From an uncultured Desulfobacter sp. (GTDB taxonomy: Bacteria > Desulfobacterota > Desulfobacteria > Desulfobacterales > Desulfobacteraceae): a stretch of DNA of 64,000 bases. The DNA lies in assembly GCF_963666145.1 (NCBI RefSeq), contig NZ_OY762614.1, positions 6,252,501 to 6,316,500 on the forward strand, given 5' to 3'. A program made the position numbers and the translations under genes. The notes below the pieces were generated by a model. The model saw only the letters and a program-made list of their open reading frames with translations, was not told where the DNA came from and did not search any database. This document shows, piece by piece, positions 1-8,112 of the stretch. Each line of letters starts with the position of its first letter. Positions within the stretch are counted from its first letter, which is position 1.

Positions 1-284
1 ATAATAATTGAAAATGGTCTATAGGTGTGAAGTTTATCCGACGAGATCACCTGTAGTCCTGCAAAATCTTTTTGTTGTAGTTCCGTATTGGAATCAATGA
101 CACCACTTGGATCCAAACCGGTGAGCTTGATCAGTTCGATGAATTTTAAACAATCGGCATTGGCACCCCAAAAAAACAAAGATCGGTTAAATGTTGTGAA
201 GTCCCGAACTTCCAGTTGATGATCCGCCGAAGAACGTAAGCCATTTTTTAAGTACAGTCGGATCTCAGATAGACTTACCGCCAT
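1..284 (-). CDS. Partial Rossmann-type protein of the glycan island (C-terminus off the window)
   Basis: The reading frame is open from an ATG at 284 to the window edge, about 94 residues, so only the N-terminus is present. A stretch beginning LFFWGANADCLKFIEL, followed about ten residues later by VIDSN, resembles the first beta-alpha-beta unit of small Rossmann domains found in sugar-modifying and PglD-like proteins, in which a GAG-type loop is followed by an acidic residue. A GAAAGGG stretch just upstream is a plausible ribosome binding site. The gene follows the hydroxyacid dehydrogenase by 11 bases and is probably the next member of the same operon. Its function cannot be assigned from this fragment. 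Confidence 0.55.
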   Translation of the reverse strand, partial: MAVSLSEIRLYLKNGLRSSADHQLEVRDFTTFNRSLFFWGANADCLKFIELIKLTGLDPSGVIDSNTELQQKDFAGLQVISSDKLHTYRPFSII

Positions 285-295
285 TGTTCGCCCTT

Positions 296-1231
296 TCATA
301 TATTTTGAAAGTTCAATTTTCGTTTTTTTAAAATAAGGCCGTCGATCAGATTTTGCGCCGCATCCACCTCCATCTGTAGGCGCCCCTCACGTGTGTACGA
401 TCCTACATGGGGTGTCAACAGCACGTTTGGATGTCCACATAAAGGCCCACTGTAAGGTTCTGTTGCAAAGGCATCAAGCCAGACGCCTGCAACCTTTCCA
501 CAATTCAACGCCTCCAGCAATGCCGTTTCGTCAACATTGATCCCCCGTGCGGCATTACAGATAAAAGCCCCATGCCGAATCCATTCAAATGCCTGTCTGT
601 GAATAATTTTTTCTTCTCCACTTGCGTGAATAATAATGATGTCCGCAAGTGCCAGCGCTTGATCAAGTGCCATGATCCTCACGTCACAGTCACCTTGTTC
701 GGCCAGTGGATCCACAGCAATCAAATTGACATTAAATGGCTTTAATAATGATGCCGTGCGGCGTCCAATTTTACCAAATCCTATAATAACAACTGTTTTC
801 TTTTTTAACTGGAAGCCTACGCGTTTATCCCATTTCCCCTGATGCAAACTCGAATTCATGGCACAGGCCTCTCTGAGCAGCATGATCACCATGCCCACCG
901 TCAGTTCGGCTACGGCTTGTGTGGGGCCAAAAGGTGTATACTTGAAAACGATCCCCATCTCCCGGCAAGTATCTACGTCCACATTGGAAATGCCTGAGCC
1001 GCATCGTGATACCACTTTAAGGCTTGATGCTTCCAGAACCTGCCTGTCAATAATTTCAAGTCCTGCCAAAAGAGCGTCCACCCCCTGGAGCAGTTCTATT
1101 AATTCGTCACGCATCAGCTTACGGCCGTAGGGATTTAAAATAACCTCAAGCCCATGGGCCTGTAATAATTCAACGGGTTTTGGATCCTCTTTTCCAAACG
1201 AAGATGTCCCGATTAACACTTTAGATTTCAA
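296..1231 (-). CDS. D-2-hydroxyacid dehydrogenase (phosphoglycerate dehydrogenase-like)
   Basis: This 311-residue protein belongs to the NAD-dependent D-isomer-specific 2-hydroxyacid dehydrogenases, which interconvert 2-hydroxy and 2-oxo acids. The Rossmann motif GFGKIG lies near the middle, CNAARG is the typical strand before the catalytic region, and TPHVGSYT carries the catalytic His. The catalytic Arg is likely the one in SRCGSG. It overlaps the upstream oxidoreductase by four bases (ATGA), so the two are translationally coupled. Its place in a sugar-modifying operon suggests a sugar-acid or nonulosonic-acid precursor as substrate rather than serine synthesis, but that is inference. It lacks the C-terminal ACT domain of long SerA forms. 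Confidence 0.85.
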   Translation of the reverse strand: MKSKVLIGTSSFGKEDPKPVELLQAHGLEVILNPYGRKLMRDELIELLQGVDALLAGLEIIDRQVLEASSLKVVSRCGSGISNVDVDTCREMGIVFKYTPFGPTQAVAELTVGMVIMLLREACAMNSSLHQGKWDKRVGFQLKKKTVVIIGFGKIGRRTASLLKPFNVNLIAVDPLAEQGDCDVRIMALDQALALADIIIIHASGEEKIIHRQAFEWIRHGAFICNAARGINVDETALLEALNCGKVAGVWLDAFATEPYSGPLCGHPNVLLTPHVGSYTREGRLQMEVDAAQNLIDGLILKKRKLNFQNI

Positions 1232-2241
1232 TACATGTGCCCCTGTTCACTTCCATTTTCGTATATTCGTTCGATCATTCTCATCAATTCGAAGCCATCG
1301 CGGCTGCTGCCACTCTGAACCGGCTTATTTTTTTTTATAGCCTCAAAAAAATCAGTGAGTTCCGCCCGCCAGGAATCATCTTCCGAATATACAAATCGTT
1401 GCTCACTATCATGCATGGCCTGGGGCGGAGGTGTACGTTTGGTGGCGATGGTTAATACTTCTTCACCGCCGGGCATGGTGTAACTCATAGAAGATGTAAT
1501 CAACCCATTGATAACCATGTATCCTTTTTCAAGAAAAATTTCCAAAGCAAAGAGGTGGCGCCACTGGGTCATGGTTGAGTGCAACGATGCCACAATATTG
1601 TTTTGGTTGTTTTTCAAGACGGCGAATACGTTATCCTCAACATCTAAATTCCAATAGATATTTGAACAAAAACTTTTAACTTCATCGAAACCGCCGGCAA
1701 AATATCCTAAAAGATCAAGCATGTGGATACCCTGGTCCATAAGAATGCCGCCTCCGGCCTGGGCCCTGTCTGAACGCCAATCTTCGAAAAAAGATTCATC
1801 AACACTTTTTCCGTATCTGCCGCGCATCCATAAAATGTTTCCATACTGCCTTGAATCAATATGCGCTTTGGCTGTTCTGATACTTTCATGGTAGCGATGA
1901 TTAAAACCAAACATCAGTTTTTGATTTGGGTTTCTTGCTTCAGCCGCCATCATCTCTTCAACTTGAACAGAAGAGATCCCTGGGGGCTTTTCAGCAAAGA
2001 CATGTTTACCCGAATCAAGTGACCTGACGACCAAATCCTTAATGAGATTATTTGGTGTACAGACAAGAACAGTGTCGACATCCTTGTCGTTTATAAGTTG
2101 ATAGGGATCCCGTGAAAATTTAAAATCTCCATGGTTTTCAATGGGATCGCAAACATGGACAACGGTATGATTCCCCATATGATTGAGCACACTGTGCCTC
2201 AATTTGCCCATTTTTCCATACCCGATAATCCCTACTTTCAC
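1228..2241 (-). CDS. Gfo/Idh/MocA family oxidoreductase
   Basis: This 337-residue NAD(P)-dependent sugar dehydrogenase-like protein begins with a Rossmann motif (GIIGYGKMG) and carries the family EKP motif (HVFAEKPPG) near residue 95, whose Lys is catalytic. The C-terminal half fits the GFO_IDH_MocA alpha/beta domain. Members oxidise or reduce hydroxyls of free or nucleotide-bound sugars, including bacillosamine and nonulosonate precursors. It overlaps the following hydroxyacid dehydrogenase by four bases and follows the glycosyltransferase by 113 bases. The substrate is unknown. Confidence 0.88.
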   Translation of the reverse strand: MKVGIIGYGKMGKLRHSVLNHMGNHTVVHVCDPIENHGDFKFSRDPYQLINDKDVDTVLVCTPNNLIKDLVVRSLDSGKHVFAEKPPGISSVQVEEMMAAEARNPNQKLMFGFNHRYHESIRTAKAHIDSRQYGNILWMRGRYGKSVDESFFEDWRSDRAQAGGGILMDQGIHMLDLLGYFAGGFDEVKSFCSNIYWNLDVEDNVFAVLKNNQNNIVASLHSTMTQWRHLFALEIFLEKGYMVINGLITSSMSYTMPGGEEVLTIATKRTPPPQAMHDSEQRFVYSEDDSWRAELTDFFEAIKKNKPVQSGSSRDGFELMRMIERIYENGSEQGHMY

Positions 2242-2354
2242 ATCAAAATCCTCTTAAAATATGTATCCGCCGGCGTAAACGTATAGGTAGTTTAAAATAC
2301 AAGCGGGTGGGCGAGCTTATTTTAATCATGGGTCTTACTATAAATGCCAATCAC

Positions 2355-3308
2355 TTATTGGATTTGTGCCACCAATAGCTCAGACACTTTTTTGGGAGAC
2401 CAGTGATTTTCCATAAATGCCCTGGACTTAAGGCCTGTTTCCTTAATCCTGTCCGGATCGTTGATCAGTGAGATAAATTGCTTTTTTAAGTCACAGGATG
2501 TTGCAATAACCCATGGAAGGTATGTTGTCCCGGCAAATGTTGTAATATGCTGGATATTCCATTCGTCTAATCCGGCTATGACGCATAGCCCCTGAGTCAA
2601 GCCTTCAAGGCTACTAACGCCATAATATCCTTGAAGATGATCAAAAAGAATATGGCACTGTCTTTTTAATTTGAGGCATTCTTTGTGGGAGGTATTTTCT
2701 ATAAGACACATTTTTACAGGCGCCGCTGAAAACGTGCCAATTTCATTCATAATCTGAATAAATTCATCTGTATTTTTGAGATCTTTTCTCGTGGGAGAAT
2801 GGCAAACCCCAATATGGGTTTCGGATTTATCCTTTAAGGGAGAATAAAGGGGATCTTCTATTGGAACCAGATTGGGCTGCCATCTTGCTTCGGGCAAAAG
2901 TTTTAGTAAATCCGGCGTGCTGACTAAAAGATTGGAACGACCAAGTTTTTTATATTTTTCCCGGTATTTTTCGGGGTTCCCCCGAAAATCGGGATGGCCG
3001 TGGTGGTGATGGACGATCCGTTTCCCTTTGAGATAATTTTTGGGGACAAAAGGGCCAAGCTCGGTGTATTCATCGGCGGTCATGTGAAAATGAAAAACAT
3101 CACTTTCTTTTAATAAACTTTCCACCTCTTCCCATCCATCCTTATCAAGCCACGGCAAATGGATATCCTTTTCAAACATGAAGTTGTAACGAATTTCTTT
3201 TGTGATCAGACGGCAGGTGTGGTTGGTTAATTGGTTAATTGCCTTTGTAAATTCTATGGCTGTGCCGGCAGGATCGTTTATGGCTATCATTAATATGCGC
3301 ATGGTCAT
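2355..3308 (-). CDS. Glycosyltransferase-like protein (GT-B fold)
   Basis: The 317-residue protein looks like a GT-B (family 1/4-like) glycosyltransferase. The N-terminus MRILMIAINDPAG is the usual first strand, a His-rich HHHHGHP segment ends the N-terminal domain, and GYYGVSSLEGLTQG in the C-terminal half matches the donor-binding region, where an E-G pair contacts the nucleotide sugar. The start could also be the internal ATG two codons later. It lies 27 bases downstream of the radical SAM gene. It probably adds a sugar to the product of this island; donor and acceptor are unknown. Confidence 0.7.
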   Translation of the reverse strand: MTMRILMIAINDPAGTAIEFTKAINQLTNHTCRLITKEIRYNFMFEKDIHLPWLDKDGWEEVESLLKESDVFHFHMTADEYTELGPFVPKNYLKGKRIVHHHHGHPDFRGNPEKYREKYKKLGRSNLLVSTPDLLKLLPEARWQPNLVPIEDPLYSPLKDKSETHIGVCHSPTRKDLKNTDEFIQIMNEIGTFSAAPVKMCLIENTSHKECLKLKRQCHILFDHLQGYYGVSSLEGLTQGLCVIAGLDEWNIQHITTFAGTTYLPWVIATSCDLKKQFISLINDPDRIKETGLKSRAFMENHWSPKKVSELLVAQIQ

Positions 3309-3335
3309 AAACTCAAAAAAGTATAATGTTCTTTT

Positions 3336-4193
3336 TCACTTTACAGGGCACCGCTTGCATTGAACCATTTCGTCCGGCGTATTTACAGTCTTTCTGATAT
3401 GCGTTGCAGTAGAACCAAACCAGCATTCATCAAAGGTCATCGTATTTAGGTTACCAAGGCAAGGCGTGCCGAAGCAACACAGAAAAACGTCCCCCGTCAC
3501 ATCCACAAAGCAGGTATTCCAGGGCCTTTGACATTTTTCCCCGCCCCTATTTTCGGGCTGGATGATCTCAACGTATTTATTTGCTTCATGGATTGGCATT
3601 TGCGTATCTGTTTTTCCAATTTTCTCGGTGTCTTTAAGAATGGGATCATGGTAGGACGGATAAAATGTATTTATGCAGTCAATGCCATGGGTCCCTGCAT
3701 AACACGCAAGTTCCGGTAAGGTTTCAATCGTGGTTCGGGTCATCAGGAAATTAAATTCGATGCGCGGTAATTGATTACCGGTATTGGATTTATATAACTG
3801 AAGCAGTTCAATATTTTTGAATACTTTATTCAGAGAAGACCCGCGCATCTCCTGATAAGCGTCCTGTGTTCCGCCGTCAATACTGATAATGAGCCGGTGA
3901 ATATTTTTTACAATACCTGCAGCATTCTTAGGGGTAATTAATGTGCCGTTGGTGATCAGTTTAAATTTACAGCGTTCGCTAAGGGGCAATGCATATAATT
4001 GTGCAAGGTCATATAAAAGCGGCTCGCCCCCTATAGGGTGAAACCACTCAAGTTCAGGGTAGACATGTGTCATTTTATCCAAAAGATCGGGATCCAGATC
4101 GGAATTGTATTCTGATTGAAAGCATAACTTGCATCGAAGGTTGCATTTGCTGGTAACTGAAACAGTGAGCTGTTTTGGATAACTGGGTTTCAT
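3336..4193 (-). CDS. Radical SAM protein with SPASM-like C-terminus
   Basis: The 285-residue protein has a CxxxCxxC motif at Cys17, Cys21 and Cys24 that binds the SAM-cleaving [4Fe-4S] cluster, followed by the GGEPLL motif. Its C-terminal 70 residues hold at least six further cysteines (CQRPWNTC, CCFG, CKRC), typical of SPASM/twitch domains with auxiliary clusters. Such enzymes modify peptides, sugars or cofactors by radical chemistry. It sits between the sialidase-like gene and the glycosyltransferase, spaced by 11 and 27 bases, so it belongs to the glycan operon. A radical epimerase or dehydratase acting on a sugar is one possibility, but its substrate cannot be read from sequence. Confidence 0.8.
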   Translation of the reverse strand: MKPSYPKQLTVSVTSKCNLRCKLCFQSEYNSDLDPDLLDKMTHVYPELEWFHPIGGEPLLYDLAQLYALPLSERCKFKLITNGTLITPKNAAGIVKNIHRLIISIDGGTQDAYQEMRGSSLNKVFKNIELLQLYKSNTGNQLPRIEFNFLMTRTTIETLPELACYAGTHGIDCINTFYPSYHDPILKDTEKIGKTDTQMPIHEANKYVEIIQPENRGGEKCQRPWNTCFVDVTGDVFLCCFGTPCLGNLNTMTFDECWFGSTATHIRKTVNTPDEMVQCKRCPVK

Positions 4194-4204
4194 TTTTTTG
4201 AACG

Positions 4205-5320
4205 TTACGTTAGAAAAAATTCAAAATTTTTGTTTGAAATATCCACTATCCATGTCAGATCAAAGCGAGCAAGAGCCATTGAACAACATTCATCAGACGA
4301 TGCAGGAAGTCTGGTCATGTTGGGAGTAGTTTTGTACATTAAAAGGACGGATCCGTCTGTTGCCACGGTCATACTTGAATAGTCGAACCACTCTCCAAAG
4401 TCTGTTACAGCCCTGGAATATTTCCAGGTCTCCCCGCCGTCGATGCTTAGACGAACCATTCCGTGCTCGCGATATGGCCCGTCACTATCAGGGTTGGCAA
4501 AAAGGATGACGTCTTGATCAATTGAGTTTGACATACCTGTTTTTTTTAATAGTTCTTTTGGGTACCGAATCATACAGGCATTGCAACCCTGGGCGTGTTC
4601 TTTTAGTATCTGGTCATCTTTTGTCTCTGTAAATGAGTTTCCGCCGTCACGGCTTATTGCGGTTTTTCGTTTAAAATCATCAAAATAGGCCCGGGCATTA
4701 AAGTAAATATCCCCATTAACTCTCTCAACTAAGCAGGCCTCCCCCGTTCCTTGATGAAAAGCGTTTGATCGATTAATCGTTTTTCCGTAATCGTCGCTGA
4801 AAATGGCGGTACTGTAGCACTTTTCCCTTCTATCGGAGATGGACCGATCATTATACCCACCCGACGTCATGGTTACCCTGGCAGGCCACAGCAGACGTCC
4901 CTTATGTTTGCCGAATTGGAGTTGAATCCCAGGCGCGCTGCCATGGGTGCCCCCCAATCCGCCTGGCGCTTGTATATTGTGCTCAGGCCGCCAATCCGTC
5001 CAGCGTTCCCCATTGTCTGAGCTTTGAAGCCACCCGCCGCCACACATCAGCAGAACCTTACCCGTTTGGTTATCTGTCGCCGCCGATCCCATATGCCACT
5101 TGGCGCCTTTTTTGCGACGCAGTTCAACCAACGGCCCCCATGTTCGACCGTTATCTTTACTTTTTTTCATCACAATATGACATTCGCCCACATCGTCGCA
5201 TGGGGACTGCCATCGCTGCTCGCAAAAAGCAAGAATAGAGCCGTCCGGTGCCGTCACAATGGATGGAACATGGTAAAAAGCGTTCTCTTTCTGGGCAAAA
5301 ATAATAAACCGTTCAAACAT
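4205..5320 (-). CDS. BNR/Asp-box protein, sialidase-like
   Basis: The 371-residue protein contains at least four Asp-box (S-x-D-x-G-x-T-W type) repeats, such as SKDNGRTWGP, SSDNGERWTD, SRDGGNSF and SIDGGETWKY, which mark six-bladed beta-propeller exo-sialidases. No signal peptide is visible at the N-terminus, so a cytoplasmic role is likely. The location 11 bases after a NeuB-like synthase fits a hydrolase or transglycosidase acting on a sialic-acid-like sugar, possibly on a lipid- or nucleotide-linked intermediate. Several BNR proteins are not sialidases, so the activity is not certain. Confidence 0.72.
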   Translation of the reverse strand: MFERFIIFAQKENAFYHVPSIVTAPDGSILAFCEQRWQSPCDDVGECHIVMKKSKDNGRTWGPLVELRRKKGAKWHMGSAATDNQTGKVLLMCGGGWLQSSDNGERWTDWRPEHNIQAPGGLGGTHGSAPGIQLQFGKHKGRLLWPARVTMTSGGYNDRSISDRREKCYSTAIFSDDYGKTINRSNAFHQGTGEACLVERVNGDIYFNARAYFDDFKRKTAISRDGGNSFTETKDDQILKEHAQGCNACMIRYPKELLKKTGMSNSIDQDVILFANPDSDGPYREHGMVRLSIDGGETWKYSRAVTDFGEWFDYSSMTVATDGSVLLMYKTTPNMTRLPASSDECCSMALARFDLTWIVDISNKNFEFFLT

Positions 5321-5331
5321 GGACGTATGGG

Positions 5332-7203
5332 TTACCTCATATATTTAGAGATTAAGGATATCGCTTTAAAAAATGCCCGTCCGTTGTTCAGGTGTCCGCG
5401 CCAGATTTCCGGCACCCATGATTCCGTGTAATTTGAAAAAAGTGGCATGATGCGGGACAGATCAATATCACCTTCGCCGAACTGGACGCCTTCGCCGTCT
5501 ACTCCATAGGCATCTGCCAGGTGGAGGTGACGAATTAACGGATAGACCGTTTCAATGTAATTTTTCAGATCTAATCCCTTGGCATTGCAGTAAAGGGCGG
5601 CATGGGAAAGATCAAAAACGATATTAAGGCCTGCTTCATTGCAGACTGAAACGATTTCGTCGGGATCCATGAAAAAATTTCCCTTCCATTCCCCGCCAAA
5701 CAGCCAGGGATATGGCGGCAGATTTTCCAAAAGCAGTTCAACGCCGGTGGTCTCTATTTCAAATAAAGATTGCATCAACGCTTTTCTGAGCGGGGCTTTA
5801 GGCAGCTTCTCTTTTAGACTGATAGCATCTGGATGCACCACTATTTTAGGCGTTCCCTGAAAAAAAGGCCTCATCTCTCTGGCCAATGAGATGGTTCTTT
5901 GGACAAGGTCCACGGATTTGGATCGTACGGCTGGATCGGAATGGCATAAATTAATAATTTCACCATCGATAAATTCCGGAGCATGAATGATTAACTCCTG
6001 CCGATGGGAACGTTCAGGGATAAACGCTGTGGCAAAATCCTTTTCTGCTAAGTGGATTTCAATAACTTCAGGGTCAAAAGCGATAATGTCATAAAAATCA
6101 TTAAACCTTGCAATCAACCCCCATTTACTCTGGAAAGAAAATTCCGAAGGATGGGGAAGGTCTCCATTCCCCTTTGTCTCCAAGTCTTCCTCAAAGAAAA
6201 ATGTATCTTTCCGGATGTCCCGATGAACTGCCTTTCCAATCAAGTCATCCTTTCTGGACGTGTGAAGCCCTTTGCCGGGTCCCATGACTTTAATGTGTGA
6301 TTCATTGATAACGCAGCCTTTGGGAATGTCTTGTTCTGCCGCAAGGCTCTTTGCAAACACTTCACGGTTCAAAACTTCGCCGCGAAGAAGAAACCGTTTT
6401 CGGCTGCCCATGGCCTGGTCGGCAATTTCGATGTCCCTGACCAGTCGTTTGAAAGAGTAAGGATCAAGACTGATTTTATGGTCGGTTCCTTCCATGGTTG
6501 GATCAAGGGTCAGATGTTTTTCAATGATGCAGGCGCCCATGGATGCAGCGACAAGCGGAATGACAATACCGATGTCATGCCCTGAATACCCCACAGGTTT
6601 ACCGAATTGTTTCAACCAGTTAATCATTTTAAGGTTCACATCTCTAGGCCAAACCGGGTAGGCACTGCGGCAATGGAGAATGGCATAATCCGCAGTCCGT
6701 TCATTTAGAAAACGGACGGTTTTTTGAATCTCATGCCTGTAAGCCATTCCAGTGGAGATAATAATGGGAAGATCTTTGGATGCGATATATTCCAAAAGCG
6801 GATAATTGGTCAAATCTGCTGAGGCGACTTTAAATGCTGTGATACCCGCATTGTAGACCAATTTTGCACTGGTTATATCAAATGGCGTGCAAATAAAATC
6901 AATGGGCTTATCTTCGGCATATTTTCTAAGCTCTAAATAATCGTCTTTGGATAATTCAAACTTTTTTAAAAGAGGAATAATATACTGAAAACTTTGTTCG
7001 TACTTTTCGGGGTGATTCAGCATGTCTTCCGGATAAAGGCTTATAAGGTCTCTTTTTTGGAATTTTACGGCGTGTGCACCGGCTTCAACTGCTGCGTCCA
7101 CCAACTCTTTTGCTAATTTAAGGCTTCCATTATGATTAATTCCGGCTTCTGCGATAATGTATGTCGGATGGTCCGGTCCTATTTTTTGTTTTCCGATTAT
7201 CAT
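5332..7203 (-). CDS. NeuB-like nonulosonate synthase fused to a TIM-barrel sugar isomerase/epimerase
   Basis: The protein has 623 residues, nearly twice the usual 340-350 of N-acetylneuraminate synthases. Residues about 1-270 match the NeuB barrel (IIAEAGINHNG, VKFQKRD, STGMA, YSGHDIG, EKHLTLD). Residues about 280-345 form the SAF/antifreeze-like domain (KSLAAEQDIPKG, VMGPGKGL). From about residue 355 to the end there is a second unit with features of the xylose-isomerase-like/AP-endonuclease-2 TIM barrel (LLLENLPPY, FDLSHAALY, HLADA, FGEGDIDL, EIWRGH). NeuB condenses an N-acyl sugar with phosphoenolpyruvate. The C-terminal unit could supply or epimerise the sugar substrate. It is the first structural gene after the regulator, 38 bases away. 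Confidence 0.85.
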   Translation of the reverse strand: MIIGKQKIGPDHPTYIIAEAGINHNGSLKLAKELVDAAVEAGAHAVKFQKRDLISLYPEDMLNHPEKYEQSFQYIIPLLKKFELSKDDYLELRKYAEDKPIDFICTPFDITSAKLVYNAGITAFKVASADLTNYPLLEYIASKDLPIIISTGMAYRHEIQKTVRFLNERTADYAILHCRSAYPVWPRDVNLKMINWLKQFGKPVGYSGHDIGIVIPLVAASMGACIIEKHLTLDPTMEGTDHKISLDPYSFKRLVRDIEIADQAMGSRKRFLLRGEVLNREVFAKSLAAEQDIPKGCVINESHIKVMGPGKGLHTSRKDDLIGKAVHRDIRKDTFFFEEDLETKGNGDLPHPSEFSFQSKWGLIARFNDFYDIIAFDPEVIEIHLAEKDFATAFIPERSHRQELIIHAPEFIDGEIINLCHSDPAVRSKSVDLVQRTISLAREMRPFFQGTPKIVVHPDAISLKEKLPKAPLRKALMQSLFEIETTGVELLLENLPPYPWLFGGEWKGNFFMDPDEIVSVCNEAGLNIVFDLSHAALYCNAKGLDLKNYIETVYPLIRHLHLADAYGVDGEGVQFGEGDIDLSRIMPLFSNYTESWVPEIWRGHLNNGRAFFKAISLISKYMR

Positions 7204-7241
7204 GGCGTTATCGTGTTCTTTTTATAGGTTGCGGCCTCTTT

Positions 7242-7997
7242 TCAGCGGGCAAATTCCGGAGATGTTGGTTGAAGCTGTTGAAGATCTGTCAGTGTTAATA
7301 CTTCTATATTGTCATCAATTATCGATTCAATGTTATTATAAATTTCATCCTGGCGAGCAAAAGAGGTAATCAATACAGCGTCCGGATCGATCTGCGAAAT
7401 GGCTTCCGGCGCCTGAATTAATGTGCCGTTAAAAATGTGACCTTGCTTGGCTGCATCGCCATCTACAATGCCGATAACGACAAGCCTCGTATTGGAGATG
7501 GCGGAAACAACGATTTCCGCCGTATCCGACGCGCCGTAGAGAACAATTGTGCGAATTCCGCTTGTTTCATATCGTTTAAGCACCCGGATAATTTCTCTTT
7601 TTACGGAAGCATAAATTTGAACGGCTTCGGACGAAAAAGAGATAAAATCCTGAAATAATTTTTTTTCGCCTTTGGGCGTAAGGTGATATTCTGTGGTGCG
7701 GTTGGTCTTACCAGAGACGGTAATCAGACCTGCCTGCTTCAACTCTTTTATGTATATGTTTACCATTGAGCTACTTAGGTGGCTTTTTTGTGCAAGTACA
7801 TGTTGGCTGGAATGGGGCATATCTTTGATAAGCATCAATATGGAAAGCCTTCGATATTCCTTGCTTGGAGAAAAATAAGTAGTGGTGTAAGGGATAATCA
7901 AAAAAAATAGCTCCGCTCTTTCGGTTACATGTCTATGCTGCGATAACCAAACTAAAAACTCAATAAAGGCCGGAATACCTATATTTTCATATCCCAT
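7242..7997 (-). CDS. Winged-helix regulator with Rossmann-like sensor domain
   Basis: The 251-residue protein has a winged-helix DNA-binding region around residues 45-115 (HVLAQKSHLSSSMVNIYIKELKQ resembles a helix-turn-helix, then GLITVSGKTNRTTEYHLT is the wing). From about residue 150 it has a nucleotide-binding-like segment (IVLYGASDTAEIV, then GIVDGD, then DAVLITSF) like the CoA- or NAD-binding domains of small Rossmann proteins. It is divergently unlinked from any other gene and leads the glycan operon, so it probably controls it in response to a nucleotide or nucleotide-sugar. No operator could be identified. Confidence 0.7.
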   Translation of the reverse strand: MGYENIGIPAFIEFLVWLSQHRHVTERAELFFLIIPYTTTYFSPSKEYRRLSILMLIKDMPHSSQHVLAQKSHLSSSMVNIYIKELKQAGLITVSGKTNRTTEYHLTPKGEKKLFQDFISFSSEAVQIYASVKREIIRVLKRYETSGIRTIVLYGASDTAEIVVSAISNTRLVVIGIVDGDAAKQGHIFNGTLIQAPEAISQIDPDAVLITSFARQDEIYNNIESIIDDNIEVLTLTDLQQLQPTSPEFAR

Positions 7998-8070
7998 AAT
8001 GGCCTAAAAATTATCGTTCGCTCTTTTTCTTTGATTCTTTGTACTAAAACTTACTATCGGACTAAATCGT

Positions 8071-8089
8071 CCATTCATTAAATGGTTTT
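8071..8089 (+). repeat. 19-base direct repeat, copy 1
   Basis: The sequence CCATTCATTAAATGGTTTT occurs here and again, with one changed base, at 9242-9260. Each copy can fold as a small hairpin (CCATT/AATGG type) followed by a run of T. The pair brackets the UDP-glucuronate decarboxylase gene. They may be short terminators, or scars from recombination. Confidence 0.5.
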
Positions 8090-8112
8090 ATTGAAAATGT
8101 CGAAAAATTTTG

